From Zychaea mexicana (lineage: Eukaryota; Mucoromycota; Mucoromycetes; Mucorales; Lichtheimiaceae): 64,000 nucleotides of DNA. Made by a program: the position numbers and the translations under genes. The stretch covers positions 248,001-312,000 of the forward strand of contig NW_026516674.1 in the NCBI RefSeq assembly GCF_025766255.1. Direction: 5' to 3'. Of the stretch, positions 21,284 through 33,414 are shown piece after piece (the first letter of the stretch is position 1; the number at the start of each line of letters is the position of its first letter). The notes under the pieces were generated by a model. The model saw only the letters and a program-made list of their open reading frames with translations. It ran no database searches and was not told the DNA's origin.

Positions 21284-23365
21284 CCGTACAATAAAAGAAA
21301 GCAAGAAAGAAGAGGAGAAATTATCGTAGTAGTGGTGATGGCACAAGTACGGTTGTATATTGCACAACAAGAAAGAGAAAGAGAGATAGAGATCGAGAGA
21401 AATAATGGCTCGAAAATGGCAAGTGTTTTTATTCGAATCAGCTTAACAGTTTTTTTAAGATTAATAACTCACCTGGCATAATTATTGCGTCTCATGAACA
21501 ACGAAAAAGTGATAGTGGGGCCTTAAAATTTTTATTTGTGGAATTAATGCTACGCAAACACACGTAGCATGTGACATCCTCCCATTAACGCTTGAGCAAT
21601 ACATGTCACCATAAAGCCTTGCAAATCCTTGTACTGCTGCTACTCTTCTGTATAAAAATTTGACATGTTGTGGGATACTTCAATTTAATCTTAACTGAGT
21701 TTTTCACCAAGGAAATGTTGCTTTTTCTCGTGGACGCTGATGAACGAGCACAGCACAATGTTATGACTTTTTCACCGTACATTGCTTGACATGGTGAAGT
21801 GATAGATACTGTCTGTTACAGCGGGCGCAAATAATTCCATGGTAATAACACCCCTAGCACAATCTGCCACAATGCGCTATGTCAATGACATGTATTAGAT
21901 TGAAATGAGTTGACTGCTACTGTAGCTGTCAGCGGTGGCATGATGGCTTTTTACAGACTGCTGTGTTGGCAACTACGCTTGTGCTGTAATGTGTTGTGCT
22001 TCACCGAGAAACTATGCAAGGTCACAGACATCAACGACTGATTTAATTAATCAGTAAATCCCCTTATTCGTTTAAGAAATATCTGATTGATAATACAAAA
22101 CAGTATACTATCCATCATCAACATCATTGAAATACAAACACCTTTTGGAAACTTAGAAGGATAAAGCGTTGATTCAACAACATCAGCGCTTTTATGTAAG
22201 TGATAAAGCTTCAAGTGCATACAATCCTTCATATGATATGCTGTTAGTTTGAGTAGCATAGAAAACGTAGTTTATCCATCAGCTTTGTCATTCTTTTCTG
22301 TGTAGTATCGTTGTTATTGCTTTACTGAAGTATATTTGTTTGAAGGATTAGCGATGGTGCCGTCTTAGACAATGCTTCTGCTAAACCTCATCTTGATCTT
22401 GTCCGTCAAATTCATAAGAATAATTCCTCCTCAACCAGTCCCTTAAAATTTTTTCTAAGAAAACATCGATACAAACGATCGACCTGCTACAAAGCACGCT
22501 TAGTGCACGATAGTTTCGATAAGTAGATTCATTATTATACTTATACCGAAACGTGTACACCAGAAAGAGGAATGGTACTGATACCATCATCAACAGAATG
22601 GGGTCGTGTTGTGTTAGTACTAAGGATATTCTTTTTGTGTTCATTAGCTCTGTTACTGTACCGTTATATCACCCATGGTTTTCGGCAAGCGGATGCGAAA
22701 CCCCACGGACTAAAGTTGCTCTAAAGTAAGGGAGCACGATTGTACTGTATTATCGCCCGTAGCGAACTTTGCTGGTAAATACAAGGTTGGTCGGCGATGA
22801 TGCAACGCGAAGCAATAGACTCGGTGGCGATCCCTGCCCCCGCTCTTTCAAGCACCCTCCACGAACTCCGTTTGTGCGTATACATGCGTTATGTGTAATG
22901 AATTAAAGTTTTGTAGTGTCCTCGTACAACAATAAACAATTATGCAATTTGTCCTAAAAGATATTTTGGCCACCAGCAAAAGAAGCACTGTATGTAGTGG
23001 GACCTAACAGTCTTATGTGCCTCTTACATTTGTCCCGCCGAGTTTGCAACACCACTGGAAGAAAAAGGTGATGTCGATGCACATTATTTAATTGCTTGTG
23101 CAGGCTCATACAGAGAAAACCTGTTTTTGTATGTCTGTGTTGTTGGATAAAGCCTCCTGTCTTGTATACGCTGCTGTAACAACAAGAACATTAGCTATTA
23201 ATAAAGCGTTTCGTGAAAACTATATACACGCACAACAACAACAGTCTCGATGTTAGGTTGTATAATAGGGTTCCTTCTCCTCCCATTAGTCATACATGTC
23301 ACAAGCGTGACAAGGAAGAGAAACGAGAGAGTGCGGTACGCGTGCTTTGATATTACAGTATTTTC
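21284..23365. other. intergenic region without a supported gene
   Basis: About 2 kb with only short unsupported frames (for example 22047-22259 and 22381-22644, both minus). Neither shows a recognisable motif. A C/T-rich promoter-like stretch precedes the DCAF12-like gene at 21290-21410. Confidence 0.5.
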
Positions 23366-23645
23366 ACTAATGGTTGCCTCACCTTACTTTTCCAAGTTGG
23401 CGTGACACAGATTCCCTGTCTGGTTGAGAGAGTTGGGGGCAGCTTGGGGGCATAATGTTTTTTACTTAGCATTTGGTTTTTTTACATTATGGCTTGAATG
23501 GACATTTGATGTGTTTTGTTTGTTTCAGCGAATTCAATTCTTTGATATCGTTAATCTACTTCGTTAACCACTTTTAACAACATGGGCTAATAGATTAAAA
23601 GATCCCTTGAATTCATCAACTTCTACTGCCTCATTTACGTTTTTC
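23366..23645 (+). repeat. terminal inverted repeat, left end of Tc1/mariner copy
   Basis: Pairs in reverse with 24505-24781. It contains CGTGACACAGATTCCCTGTC near the tip and GTTAACCACTTTTAACAACA further in. Confidence 0.8.
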
Positions 23646-23682
23646 GCATGATGGATACTTGCGTCTTCCCTTGTCAGGCATA

Positions 23683-24490
23683 TCACTCTTGTCCAAAATA
23701 TCCATTACAGTATACAAAGCTACGCAAAGTGATCGTCTCATGTAATGCCTTGTTTTTTTCAACTACTACTTTTGCTGGTTCGCCTTTTTCAGACCGTCTA
23801 AACGTACGTTTACTATGTAGGTTGGATCCTGCCTCGTCAACATATACGTAGCTTGCAAAATATATTTCTGGATTGTTGTTGACACCCAGTCCATCCGCTC
23901 TTGATAGTTTCAGGTGATGTACGTGCTTCATTGTAAGTCTTTTAACCGTTGGGCCACACTTCTGTACAAGGTGCCTATCTAAACCATTTTGCATGATTGC
24001 CAAATCAAACGTGTCCCAAAGCATTCTTGTGTCTGCTTCCTTGTTTTAGTTCAATCACCATCGTAACCTTCCGAAAAGTTGTGGTTATTTGGCCTAGTAA
24101 ATACGACTCTTCGTTCTTGAAACGCTTCCATTGATTCCGTACAGTACGTACCAGCATAATAGGTTTACGAACAACTGCAGCTGCACTGAGTATCACATTT
24201 CGAATCAAATAAGTAAGTTGAACAATCTGCATATCATTGTATATACCATGTAAGATCCTGTCAAATAACACCAGATTAGAAGTTTTAAACAACGTGAATA
24301 GATACATGGTGAATTGGATGATGGCTGTCGAACTAGCCCGGTTCTTTAATTTAGACTTTTCTTGTCTGTCATCTGCAGTTTTGATTCTGAAAGATTCCTC
24401 TTGTAAATCAGTTTCTATATAGAGCTCATCAGATACCTCATGCTGTACCATGACTATGTAATTGATATTAATAGTGTGAAGAATGATCAA
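23683..24490 (-). pseudogene. Tc1/mariner transposase, truncated
   Basis: Two frames, 24490-24005 and 24024-23683, overlap slightly with a shift between them. The second holds NGLDRHLVQKCGPTVKRL and VYVDEAGSNLHSKRTF, the typical first catalytic Asp region of fungal Tc1-like transposases, followed by RRSEKGEPAKVVV. The second Asp and the last Asp/Glu are absent, because the inverted repeat begins soon after. The helix-turn-helix part is degraded. It cannot be active. Confidence 0.75.
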
Positions 24491-24504
24491 TTGTATAGAC
24501 AGTA

Positions 24505-24781
24505 AAAAACGTAAAAGAATCAGTAAAAGTTGATGAAGACTAAGAATTCTTTTAACCTATTAGTCCATGTTGTTAAAAGTGGTTGACGAAAAAAATGAAC
24601 GATATCAAAAGAACCAAACTCGCTGAAACAAACACATCAAATGTCCATTCATGCCAGAATGTAAAATAACCAAATGACAAGTAAAAAACATCATGCGCCC
24701 AAGCTACCCCCAAACCCCCTCAACCAAACAGGGAATTCGTGTCACGCCCAAGTCTGAACGCAAGGTGCGGCAACCATTGGT
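24505..24781 (-). repeat. terminal inverted repeat, right end of Tc1/mariner copy
   Basis: Pairs in reverse with 23366-23645. The two repeats differ at scattered positions, so the element is not recent. Confidence 0.8.
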
Positions 24782-26423
24782 ATTAGAAAGGCGAAGAGGG
24801 TGTTACAGGATCGGTCACTGTTTTGTGTAATAATCGTGTTTCTGCATCACAGATACCAGTTCCTCTTCCACCTCCTCTCCTCTCTCCACCATGATTCGCA
24901 CTGATATATGCTACCTAGCATCAGCTACATTTAACTAGGGAAGAGCAAATCTATTTGATGGCAGGATGATTTCCCCCGCGGACGACTTTCTACACATCAT
25001 TCCCCCGTTTACCATACAGCAATTATTGGTTGTTAGACATACTCTCGATCATTACGTTTATTCTCCTAAACACAATATTTTGCCCGCAATGGAAATATGT
25101 GAAAAGTCAGCGACTGGGGGTGGCGGAGGGATAGGAGTTCTGTCATCCACTATTTACAAGAAGCGCTGCTGTGTGATTCGATGGGTTGATCCGGTCAAAA
25201 AAAGAAGAGGGAAGGTTATGTTTTAAGATACACAAGGGTGAGAGAAGATGCGCTGCACCACACAATGTGACGATAATAAAAAACAAAACATCAGCCAACT
25301 CAGTTGACTGTTTTCCAATGATGGTGGCCCAAAATTCAAGCGTAGCAGAGATCCATTATCTAACCACTATGTAGTACTACGCAGCTGGAGTGTGCAAGGA
25401 AACACCAGAGGAGAGAGGCACCCATTTATCGCAATGACGATATGACTAAAAACAACAACAGCTGGCTGGGTCATCTTACGTTTCACTTTGGGTACCCATT
25501 CAAAAAAACAACTCTCTCTGATATGATCGTTTGTATCACCGCAAAACAGAAAAAGAGAAAAAAAGAAAAAGCAAGCATGGATGGTAAAATTGATTTACCC
25601 TGCCCGGCCTCCTTATCCCCTCCTCCGATCTCCCGCTCTCCCCATCACCCACTCCCAGAGAAATTGTGTAGTCGTCAACAATCGCTGGAAATTAAGGAGA
25701 CACGGTGGGTGATGATTCAGTCGAGTGTTTGCTACTAGTGCGTAGTAGTAGCAGTAGTAGCACATCATGTTAGGCGCGTTAAGTCAAAAAGAAATGGGGT
25801 TTTCTAAAATGATCAGCAACACAAACAACGGAAGCGTGGGTTCCGGCCATGCGGTTCTGAAGCAGTTTGTGCTTAACAACAAATGATCGTTTTGATGTCA
25901 CATTTGACCTGAGTCTGTTCTTCACTCTTTGCGCGGGCAAGGCTGGGGTGTGTTTTGTGTATACAAGCAACGAGCTTACGGGTACAAGGGAATTTTCTTG
26001 TGAAAGGCAGCTGTGATGCGTGCCGGGGCTCCCTATTCGGCAGCGGTCTTGTTTCTGCTGTGCCATACTTTGCTGTAGCTGTGTGTCCACTGTCCACCCT
26101 TCTTACTTGGCCGAACATGATACAAGCACCGATCGGATTCTGTTGGGGGGAGGGGGATGGGGGTGGGGGTTGAACGATGGCTGCTGTTGGATAGAAATAA
26201 TTTGTTGCTTTTTTAATGCTGCTGCTGTGTTGATGATGATGATGATGCACGCTCCCCCCACCCACCCACCCATCCGCAAACTGTTCGGTATTTATGGGTA
26301 TCATCTTTTTTCTTTCTTTTATCCCTTCTCTTGTGTTTTTTTTTCCTTTTTCCACCTTTGTGAATCCAGCTCTCTTCCTCTTCGCTCCAACGACACTCTC
26401 CATCTCTAATACATAACATCGCC
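24782..26423. other. intergenic region upstream of the Pcl-type cyclin
   Basis: No gene is supported. The small frames at 24966-25226 and 25442-25738 have no recognisable features. A G-rich tract (26143-26170) and a C-rich tract (26251-26275) lie near the promoter side. Confidence 0.5.
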
Positions 26424-27652
26424 ATGGTACTGGTATCGTGTTTACGGTCTGCACAAGAACTGCCCAATCTGTGCACAGTCGTTGTCTCGTCGCTATGGAA
26501 CCAGTACCCACCACGCCAGAAGAGCCATGACAACAGCTGGGACGATGCACGACGGCTGGAGTTCCATACGTTCGCCCAGGCCGTATTGTCCTATCTTAAC
26601 ATGTCGCCTGCAGTCGTTTACACGAGGTACATGCACACCATAATGTAGATATTCTACGAGTGTATGCAAAGAGAACGACGATAACGACACTATGGACGGG
26701 CAACCCACAGCAAAGATGTATACATGTATTCACGCATCTCCTTCATCGTCATTGCATTTTTAGTTTGAAATATGTACAAAAGTATCTTTCCTCCTTGCCA
26801 CCGTCCACACGGAAAACGCTGATGCACGGTTCTGAGAGACCGATCTTCATGGTGGCACTGATGCTTGCGTACAAGTTTGTTGAAGACTGTGGATCAGTTG
26901 ATGCTGTAAGTACATCCTCTCTCTCTCTAGTCCAAAAGTACTAGTAGTAGTAACACAAATAGGAAATGGCGTGGGCATTTCTGTTTCTAATTTTTATTCT
27001 CATATCCTAACCCACATTTCTCATACTTCAGAACTATTGGTCGCGGGCATCCATGATCCCTGTATCAGCCTTGGTGAAGATGGAAATTGATTTTCTGTGT
27101 CAAGTGAGCCATAAGCTGCATGTGGATAAGTCCGCTTTCGTGCGATGGGTGAACCAGTGCAACACCACGTTTGAGCAGCAATTTTATTATTTCTACACCT
27201 ATGCAACAGGGGTTTATCCTGACAACTCGTTCTGCTATTATCCTCCAATGCAGCAGCAGCAGCAACAACAATACCCTTGCTATGTCCAGCCGACTTCGAC
27301 TTACTGGTATAATAACAGCAGTAATAACCATTATCAGCAATACATTCCTCAACAGCAGCACCAGCAGCTACAACATCTGGAACAACAACAGCAACAACCA
27401 CCACCGCAATATAGCCAGGATTACCGATGGGAACAGTCCTCAACACCAGACAGTATCCACAGTAACAGCACCACGTCGTCTGCGTCTACACTAATCGCTG
27501 CTTACGGTTATCCTGACGGTGACACCACGACCAACAACAAGAAGTATCGCATGCCAACATCATCGCAGCAGCTATGCTATTATGCAACTGACTATCCTCG
27601 AGACCATTGGACTACAGCTGTCCCGCCAGTATCGCATGCTTTGATGCAATGA
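26424..27652 (+). CDS. Pcl/Pho80-type cyclin with Gln-rich tail
   Basis: Three exons join in phase: 26424-26626, 26764-26905 and 27032-27652 (321 residues). The cyclin box spans exons 1 to 3: an N-terminal helix region, then LKYVQKYL, then SERPIFMVALMLAYKFVED and YWSRASMIPVSALVKMEIDF. This is the helix pattern of PCL-family cyclins, which activate Pho85-type CDKs and control the cell cycle, morphogenesis or phosphate and glycogen responses. The last 130 residues are rich in Gln, Tyr, Asn and Ser and look disordered. ATG 26424 has a good context (CGCCATGG). Which Pcl subgroup this is, and its kinase partner, cannot be said from sequence here. Confidence 0.8.
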
Positions 27653-28020
27653 TAAAAATAAAACCTCCCTTCTCTGGTCTCCACCTATCCAAGTGCTTCT
27701 TTTTTCACAAACAACACTGCAACCTATTAGTAGTCAGACCCCTTCTCACTTATACTTCTCCCCAATCCCTTTGCTCCTTTTAATTTGTAAATATCGTTCT
27801 TTTTTCTTTTTTTATGTGCCATACTTTTTCAAAATAATGCTATAGAAACAATAGTAATAATAATGCGTGTATATATATATATATATGTTGTGGAAATGCA
27901 AAATAACAAAGACAAGCTTTCTCTTTCTTTTTTTTAATGAACTAAACAGACTGGGGATGGGTGTGGTGTTGATGGAGACAATGAACATGGATAGTATTTA
28001 ACAATGAGTTTAAAAAATGC
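27653..28020. other. convergent 3' region
   Basis: 368 bases between the ends of the cyclin gene and RRS1, with T-rich tracts and a short (TA)n at 27871-27887. It probably holds both 3' UTRs. No gene is seen. Confidence 0.5.
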
Positions 28021-28879
28021 TTATTTCTTCTTTTGCTTCTTTGCTGCTTTTCCTCCTGCCGCCTTTCCTCCGGCTGCTGCCTTTCCGAACGAGGCATCAG
28101 GCTTTCCTTTTCCAGTGACCATCGACGCTAATGATTCATCCAAATTTCGCTGTTGACGCTTCTTGTTCTTCTCCACGCGTGCTCGCTTCTCCTCGTCGCG
28201 CTTGGCATACTGATCCTCCATGGGATCAGCGTTCTGAGGCACCTCAATAAGCCAGTCGTCCAGCTTATCCTTTTGGCCACCAGCATAGCCCCAACGTGGC
28301 ACATATTTCTCTTTCTCTTCGTCGTAGACCATACGTTCTCGCTTGCGGTTCTGGATGCCCTTGACCTTGGCAAACTTCTCCCATCGGGTCAATGGCTTGT
28401 CCTTGGGTAATGGCTTTTCACGCGGCAGGGTGCTGCTGCGTACTGGTAGTTTAGCTAATACTCCATTATCACCGCTTTGTACTGGAAGCTTAAAGATCTC
28501 GTTGATGATCAATTGTGTGTTGTCTCGTGTTAATTCTTTCAAATACTCTTCTCGTTTGTTCTTGTTTCTAAAAGAGGTACCGTTACATGTTAGTCTCTCT
28601 TCTTTCTACTTTCAAAAAAGGTTAAGACATAGTAAGAAAAACAATGACATACGCTAGCCGCTTTTCGTCAAAAGCATTGGTATCAAAGCTGCTCAAGAGA
28701 TTAACGTCGTAATCGAGAGGAACAAGCTTTTCGACTGTGATTGGCTTACTATGGAACGAACAAAAGCGATCTCGAGATTAACCATACATGTATGACAACT
28801 CCAAACGTTGACGAATGAAAATTTGTATTTGAGCTTACAATTGTGCCTTGTGTGCGTCCAAGATCTCGGTAACGTCCAT
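28021..28879 (-). CDS. RRS1: ribosome biogenesis regulatory protein Rrs1
   Basis: Three exons join in phase: 28879-28839, 28748-28653 and 28567-28021 (227 residues; yeast Rrs1 is about 200). Family motifs are clear: TLPREKPLPKDKPLTRWEKF, KVKGIQNRKRERMVYDE, RWGYAGG and DDWLIEVPQNADPMEDQYAK. With its partner Rpf2, Rrs1 loads 5S RNP onto pre-60S particles in the nucleolus. The C-terminus is an Ala/Gly/Lys-rich basic tail (GKAAGGKAAKKQKKK). The very short first exon (41 bases) is supported by the phase match and by the TVEKLVPLDYDVNLL segment in exon 2, which fits the Rrs1 N-terminus. The gene is divergent from the Tom6-like gene, with 202 bases between start codons. Confidence 0.92.
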
Positions 28880-29081
28880 GATCTTTAATATACAATATAT
28901 ATGTGGTCAAGAAGAAAAAGAAGAAATAAAAAAAAAGTTCGGGCAACAAAGTTCCTGCGGGTGCGGGAATTTCGGATGGCTTATACCAGAACGCAAACCC
29001 TCTAAAAAAATCTCTCTGCTTTTGCCCTAGTAAACTCTTTTTTTTTATTCATTTTCGCAAATCTACCATATATAAAAAAAC
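28880..29081. promoter_or_regulatory. divergent promoter between RRS1 and Tom6-like gene
   Basis: The 202 bases between the two start codons must hold both promoters and 5' UTRs. It has an A-rich tract (28908-28937) and a T-rich tract (29037-29046). CGGGTGCGGGAATT lies near the middle. No specific factor site is assigned. Confidence 0.6.
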
Positions 29082-29267
29082 ATGGACCGTCGTACGCTCG
29101 AACAAGAACAACAATCACAAGAATCCCCATCGTTCACTCAAGCAGTGAAGGCACAACTTTTTGCTCCCGAAGTTCGACAGGGAAACCTTAGCATTGCATT
29201 GTCCGTTACCGTCTTCACCGGCGCCGTCTTCTTCTTGCGCAACTTTGGTGAATTGCTGGCCGTCTAA
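29082..29267 (+). CDS. small membrane protein, Tom6-like
   Basis: A single exon of 61 residues. A polar N-terminus (residues 1-24) is followed by APEVRQGNLSIALSVTVFT and a hydrophobic stretch to FGELLAV at the very end, so one transmembrane segment lies at about residues 37-55. The size, the P-E-x-R-x-x-N motif just before the membrane span, and the F/W-x-E/D-L-L end resemble fungal Tom6, the small subunit that stabilises the TOM complex in the mitochondrial outer membrane. The match is from memory of a short, weakly conserved family, so it is tentative. A small respiratory-chain or ER subunit is possible instead. Confidence 0.5.
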   Translation: MDRRTLEQEQQSQESPSFTQAVKAQLFAPEVRQGNLSIALSVTVFTGAVFFLRNFGELLAV

Positions 29268-29942
29268 ATTGTTTTCTTTCCCCCCCTCCACACCATGAAC
29301 AACAGCAGCAACTAGAACGTACAACCTTTCAACTCTTTACTCGCGACGAACGTTTTTTTTTTCTTTTGTATAAAACTAATTCTCGATATCAAAAAAACCG
29401 TCCCCAAACATATAAAAAACACGACACGTCCTTTTTGTTTCGACTCTCTCCTTTATCATTGTATACACCACACCCGCTCTCTTTCTCTTTCACTCTCACA
29501 GCACCTTACTGAACCCTTAAAAGTCGATGTATAAAATGAAATAAACGTATAATGCCCCCTTCCATAAGGTGTCCTCCAAGCCCTTTGATAAATTATTGTT
29601 TGTTTTTCGTACTATCCATGTTGCATGTCTCATCACTCGCGATAGAAGGGATAATTGGACTTGTATGCCATCGCGTATGTTGCCAAGCGGTGATACGTTG
29701 CCATGGAAACCGTCGTTCTGGAAACAATTGCTATGACAAAGCCTTATTGTACCATGGATACTTTCATCATATTCTGTTGAAAATGAATCGACATAGAACC
29801 CAACAGTATTAAAGAAACAACCCCCGGTCACGGAATCGTGACTCGGAGTAAGCCAAGTTGGGTGGCAATTCGAACTTGTTTTTTGTTATTAGTGGACTTG
29901 GAAAAAAAAAGAGACACACACAACATATACACTTTTTCTTCA
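29268..29942. other. intergenic region upstream of prohibitin
   Basis: 675 bases with C/T-rich stretches (29430-29510) and an A-rich tract before the PHB1 start. The short frames in both directions have no motif. No gene is supported. Confidence 0.5.
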
Positions 29943-31088
29943 ATGGCAGCCGTTCTCGAGAAAATCGCAAAGTTCGCTATCCCTGCCGGTTTGGCTGTTG
30001 GTGCCGTTCAATCGGCCATGTACGATGGTAATTAAAAAAACGATCACAAGCTCTCCTCTCTCATTGAAAAAAATATAATAAAGAATATCTGAACATGCTT
30101 AAAAATATGTATACTATAAACAATAATAGTGCAAGGTGGTCACCGTGCTGTCATTTTCGATCGTCTTCAGGGTGTGAAGCCCCAGTCGACTGGTGAAGGT
30201 ACTCATTTCCTCGTTCCATGGCTCCAACGCGCCGTGTTGTTCGATGTTCGTACCAAGCCCCGCAACATTTCGACCACCACCGGTTCTAAAGGTTCGTAAT
30301 ATTCATTTGGCAACAACGATAACGGCAACGGCCGAGAAAAATATATGGATATTTTGATGTGGTAAGAAATATACTTTTTTAACATGCTTTAAATTGAATA
30401 GATATGCAGATGGTCAGTTTGACCCTTCGTGTTCTCCACCGTCCTGAAATCAAGACCTTGCCCGTCATTTACCAAAACTTGGGTCTCGACTATGACGAGA
30501 GAGTTTTGCCCTCCATCGGTAACGAAGTATTGAAGGCTATTGTTGCTCAGTTCGATGCTAGTGAATTGATTACCCAGCGTGAGGTTGTTTCGGCCAAGAT
30601 TCGTGAAGAGTTGTACAAGCGTGCCAAGGACTTTAACATTTCATTGGAAGATGTCTCTATTGTAAGTCAGGAAAATTGAGAAGGAGGAGGAATACTCGAC
30701 TACCGCAGGATTCGAAATGGATGAAAGAGGTGGTCGTTACTTATACACATGGATATCTGCAATATAGACCCACATGACTTTCGGTCGCGAATTCACAAAC
30801 GCTGTCGAACAGAAGCAGATCGCTCAGCAGGAAGCTGAACGTGCCAAGTTTGTGGTCGAGCGTGCTGAGCATGAGCAACAAGCCGCCGTTATCCGTGCTG
30901 AAGGTGACTCCACTGCCGCCGAGTTGATCTCGCAATCGCTTGCCAAGGCCGGTCAAGGTATCATCGAATTCCGTCGTATTGAAGCCTCCAAAGAAATCGC
31001 CGGTACCTTGTCTGCTTCCCGCAACGTCACTTACTTGCCCAGCAACAGAAGCGAAGGCAGCAACATGCTCTTCAACGTCAGCACTTGA
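29943..31088 (+). CDS. PHB1: prohibitin-1
   Basis: Four exons join in phase: 29943-30027, 30130-30291, 30402-30661 and 30768-31088 (275 residues, the usual length). The N-terminal hydrophobic segment (about residues 8-27) anchors it in the mitochondrial inner membrane. The SPFH/PHB domain follows ([76 protein letters not shown]). A coiled-coil assembly region near residues 180-225 is rich in Glu/Gln/Ala ([15 protein letters not shown]). Phb1 and Phb2 form ring complexes that act as scaffolds for m-AAA protease and lipid organisation. Phb2 is not in this window. Introns are 106-110 bases at most, and all have GT-AG ends. Confidence 0.95.
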
Positions 31089-31458
31089 GTTTAAAGAAAT
31101 CAAGATCTATAATTTTATCTTTTCCATTTTCTTTCTATCTCTCCTTTCATACATAAAAAAAAGTACGCTTATCATTGGGAAAAAAACGAGATCTTTATAA
31201 ATAGTTTCATTGGTTGAAATCGAGGGAGAGAGAGAGAGAGACTGCGTGTGTGCTCAAGATGTCTATTAAAGTGCGGGGAGAAGAGAATGGGATAAAGGGA
31301 AGAGGGAGGGGTATGCGAGCTTATAATACAATAGGATCTGCGTGCATGTGCGTGTGTGTAGTATGTGTGAGTTTGGATAAGACGAACAAAGAAAGAGAAC
31401 AAAAACAGAAAAACGTGTGCGTGTTATGTACGTTTAGAAAGGATTATACTAAATGTGC
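31089..31458. other. convergent 3' region of PHB1 and TAM41
   Basis: 370 bases. It holds a (GA)n tract at 31225-31241 and TG-rich stretches near 31345-31370. No gene is seen; the reading frames here are low-complexity artefacts. Confidence 0.5.
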
Positions 31459-33414
31459 TTATTGTTTGGCCTGCTTCCATTTTAGCAGCTTCTCCAATGC
31501 ATAACGGGTCGTCTTTAAAGGACCAGCAGTGAAGATACCCTTGACACTTTGAGACATGGCCGGGCCGGCGACAATTTGCCGTAGACCTGTTTGAAATTAA
31601 AGCGATGTGGTCCTTTCAGTCCATCTTGTGTCACCATGCATACTAACAGTTTAAAACAGACAGAACTTACTTGTGTTAATGTACTGCGTCAATTCGGGCG
31701 AAGAAGCAATCTGTCGATGCAACTCCAATTTATCTTCCGGGACTGTGACCTTGTTGCGGACAGAATGGATACGATGTTCATCCAGCACCTTTCTATACAA
31801 CGTAGTCGGCAATTTCTGCACCATGAGACCGCGGAAATGCGGATTTAAGTTTTGCTATAATGTAACGTACAACCATCGATCAGTTAAACTTTAATTCGCA
31901 AAAGATAAATGATAAAGAAAAAAAAAGGCATTTGATCCATTACCTGATACTGGCCGTTTGATAAGATAGCCACGTTGGGAAGATCATCCAAAAGACCAAA
32001 ATAAAGCCGATGGAAATGTGGAAGTTGTGCATGAACAATGTTCCGAATCTTGTTCGGATTCTCTCCCACAATCATTCGAAAGTCGCCAGTGTAGCTGATG
32101 CCCGCAATCCGCTCAAATAGCTCATCCTCGCTAAACTTTTCGGGAAGTGTCAGCAGAGCCACCCGCACGGCTTCGGTCAAATTGACTTGGTTCGCAAGAC
32201 GAACACGTGCGTCATCCCGCAGGATTTTCACCTGAATGCCACTTTTGTTTAGTTTACTGTGGTGGATATAGTGAGTCGTTCCATCGCCCAAGTGATGCCA
32301 CTTACCGGCTTATGCATTCGACCTGCAAGGTATAGGGTTTTCCAATCAATCAAATCTTTGCATAGCTTATCGATCGAGACAACACCATATTTGATCATCT
32401 GTTGTCGTTGTTGTCATAAACACAAATAAGTGGGTGAGAAAAACCATTTCTGGGATATATGCATACGTAAACCCCCACTCTCACCATCGGCATTTAATGA
32501 ATAACTTACCACACCGTCAATTTCGACATACGGATTAAAGTAAACGCCAGCACCCACTTTATCCTGCAACGCAGCAACGGTGCTTGAGCCTAGCATCCGA
32601 ACGCCCGAGTAATGGTGAGGATTCTGATGCATGTTCAATGCGTGCCAATGGCCAGGATGCGATACGCCAAAAATAAAGTCGAGCATCGGCTTTTTCTATT
32701 TATCATATCAAGGAGTAATAAAAATAAGCTTTTGCCTTACTTGCCAACAAATTATCACCCCATTTGATTCTCTCTCTAAGAGATATACAGTGTTATGTAT
32801 GAATGATATCTACCTTGGCATCATAGCCCGCCTGTTGAAACACGCCGCTACCATAAGCAAAGGCATACCGGATAGGTGCATGGAACTGTGACACAATACC
32901 TTTGAGCTGTTGTTTCAACTCCTCGTTAATATTGATATACTGATTTGTTCCAAAATCAGGAGAGTCTGGAATATTTGTTGGATGGAACTGTAATTGACGC
33001 AACCGTTCGAGCCGATGACGAGTTTCCTCAGAAAACAAGGGTTCATTCTGTTGTGATTGCTGTGCCTGATGCTGTCGTTCCTCCAATATAGACGCGTTAG
33101 AAGAAAACAATTCCGGCTTTTGTTGTTGTTGCTTTTTGCTGTTGGATGGTGCATGTTGCATAGATGGAGGTAAACCATCGCTTGCTGAACCCGAGGAATG
33201 CGAATCAAGACCTCCTGTGGGTCCGGCACTGTAGCTTCGCCAAATCAAAATACTCGTACACCGGCATGTGCTACTACGTACACCTTGGAAAGCTGTCGCA
33301 CTGGTTTGAGTGATCTGTCGCCAATTTCAGAATGGTGTTTAGTAATTACTTTTTTCTTAAAAGACAAGAAAGGAGAATTACTGCAAAAATAGACAACTCA
33401 CACACCTTCAACAT
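31459..33414 (-). CDS. TAM41: mitochondrial CDP-diacylglycerol synthase Tam41
   Basis: Seven exons join in phase: 33414-33406, 33314-32814, 32689-32510, 32398-32306, 32231-31944, 31854-31671 and 31586-31459 (460 residues; yeast 385). The enzyme converts phosphatidic acid and CTP to CDP-diacylglycerol on the matrix side of the inner membrane, the first step of cardiolipin synthesis. Motifs: FAYGSGVFQQAGYD (nucleotidyltransferase loop), PMLDFIFGVSHPGHWHALNM, HYSGVRMLG, VGAGVYFNPYV, YGVVSIDKLCKDL and LRQIVAGPAMSQSVKGI. Exon 1 encodes only three residues (MLK); it is chosen because the donor, the phase and the following Arg/Ser/Thr-rich sequence give a plausible targeting peptide. A Gln/Ser-rich insertion (about residues 50-100) makes it longer than the family norm. 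Confidence 0.93.

Larger units (their letters stand above)
23366..24781 (-). mobile_element. deleted Tc1/mariner element with long inverted repeats
   Basis: About 280 bases at each end are inverted copies (23366 to about 23645, and about 24505 to 24781). They share AATGGTTGCC at the tips, then GGCGTGACAC, TTCCCTGT, and the CATTTGATGTGTTTGTTT and TCAACTT blocks. The enclosed minus-strand frames are pieces of a Tc1/mariner transposase. A TA target duplication could not be confirmed at either edge. The element keeps only the N-terminal half of its transposase, so it is a deletion derivative. Confidence 0.8.

Noticed and set aside
24966..25226. 86-codon plus-strand frame
   Set aside because: No motif, no neighbours and poor composition; treated as chance.
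25873..26550. 225-codon minus-strand frame upstream of the cyclin gene
   Set aside because: It overlaps the first cyclin exon in antisense, has no motif, and its composition follows C- and G-rich tracts.
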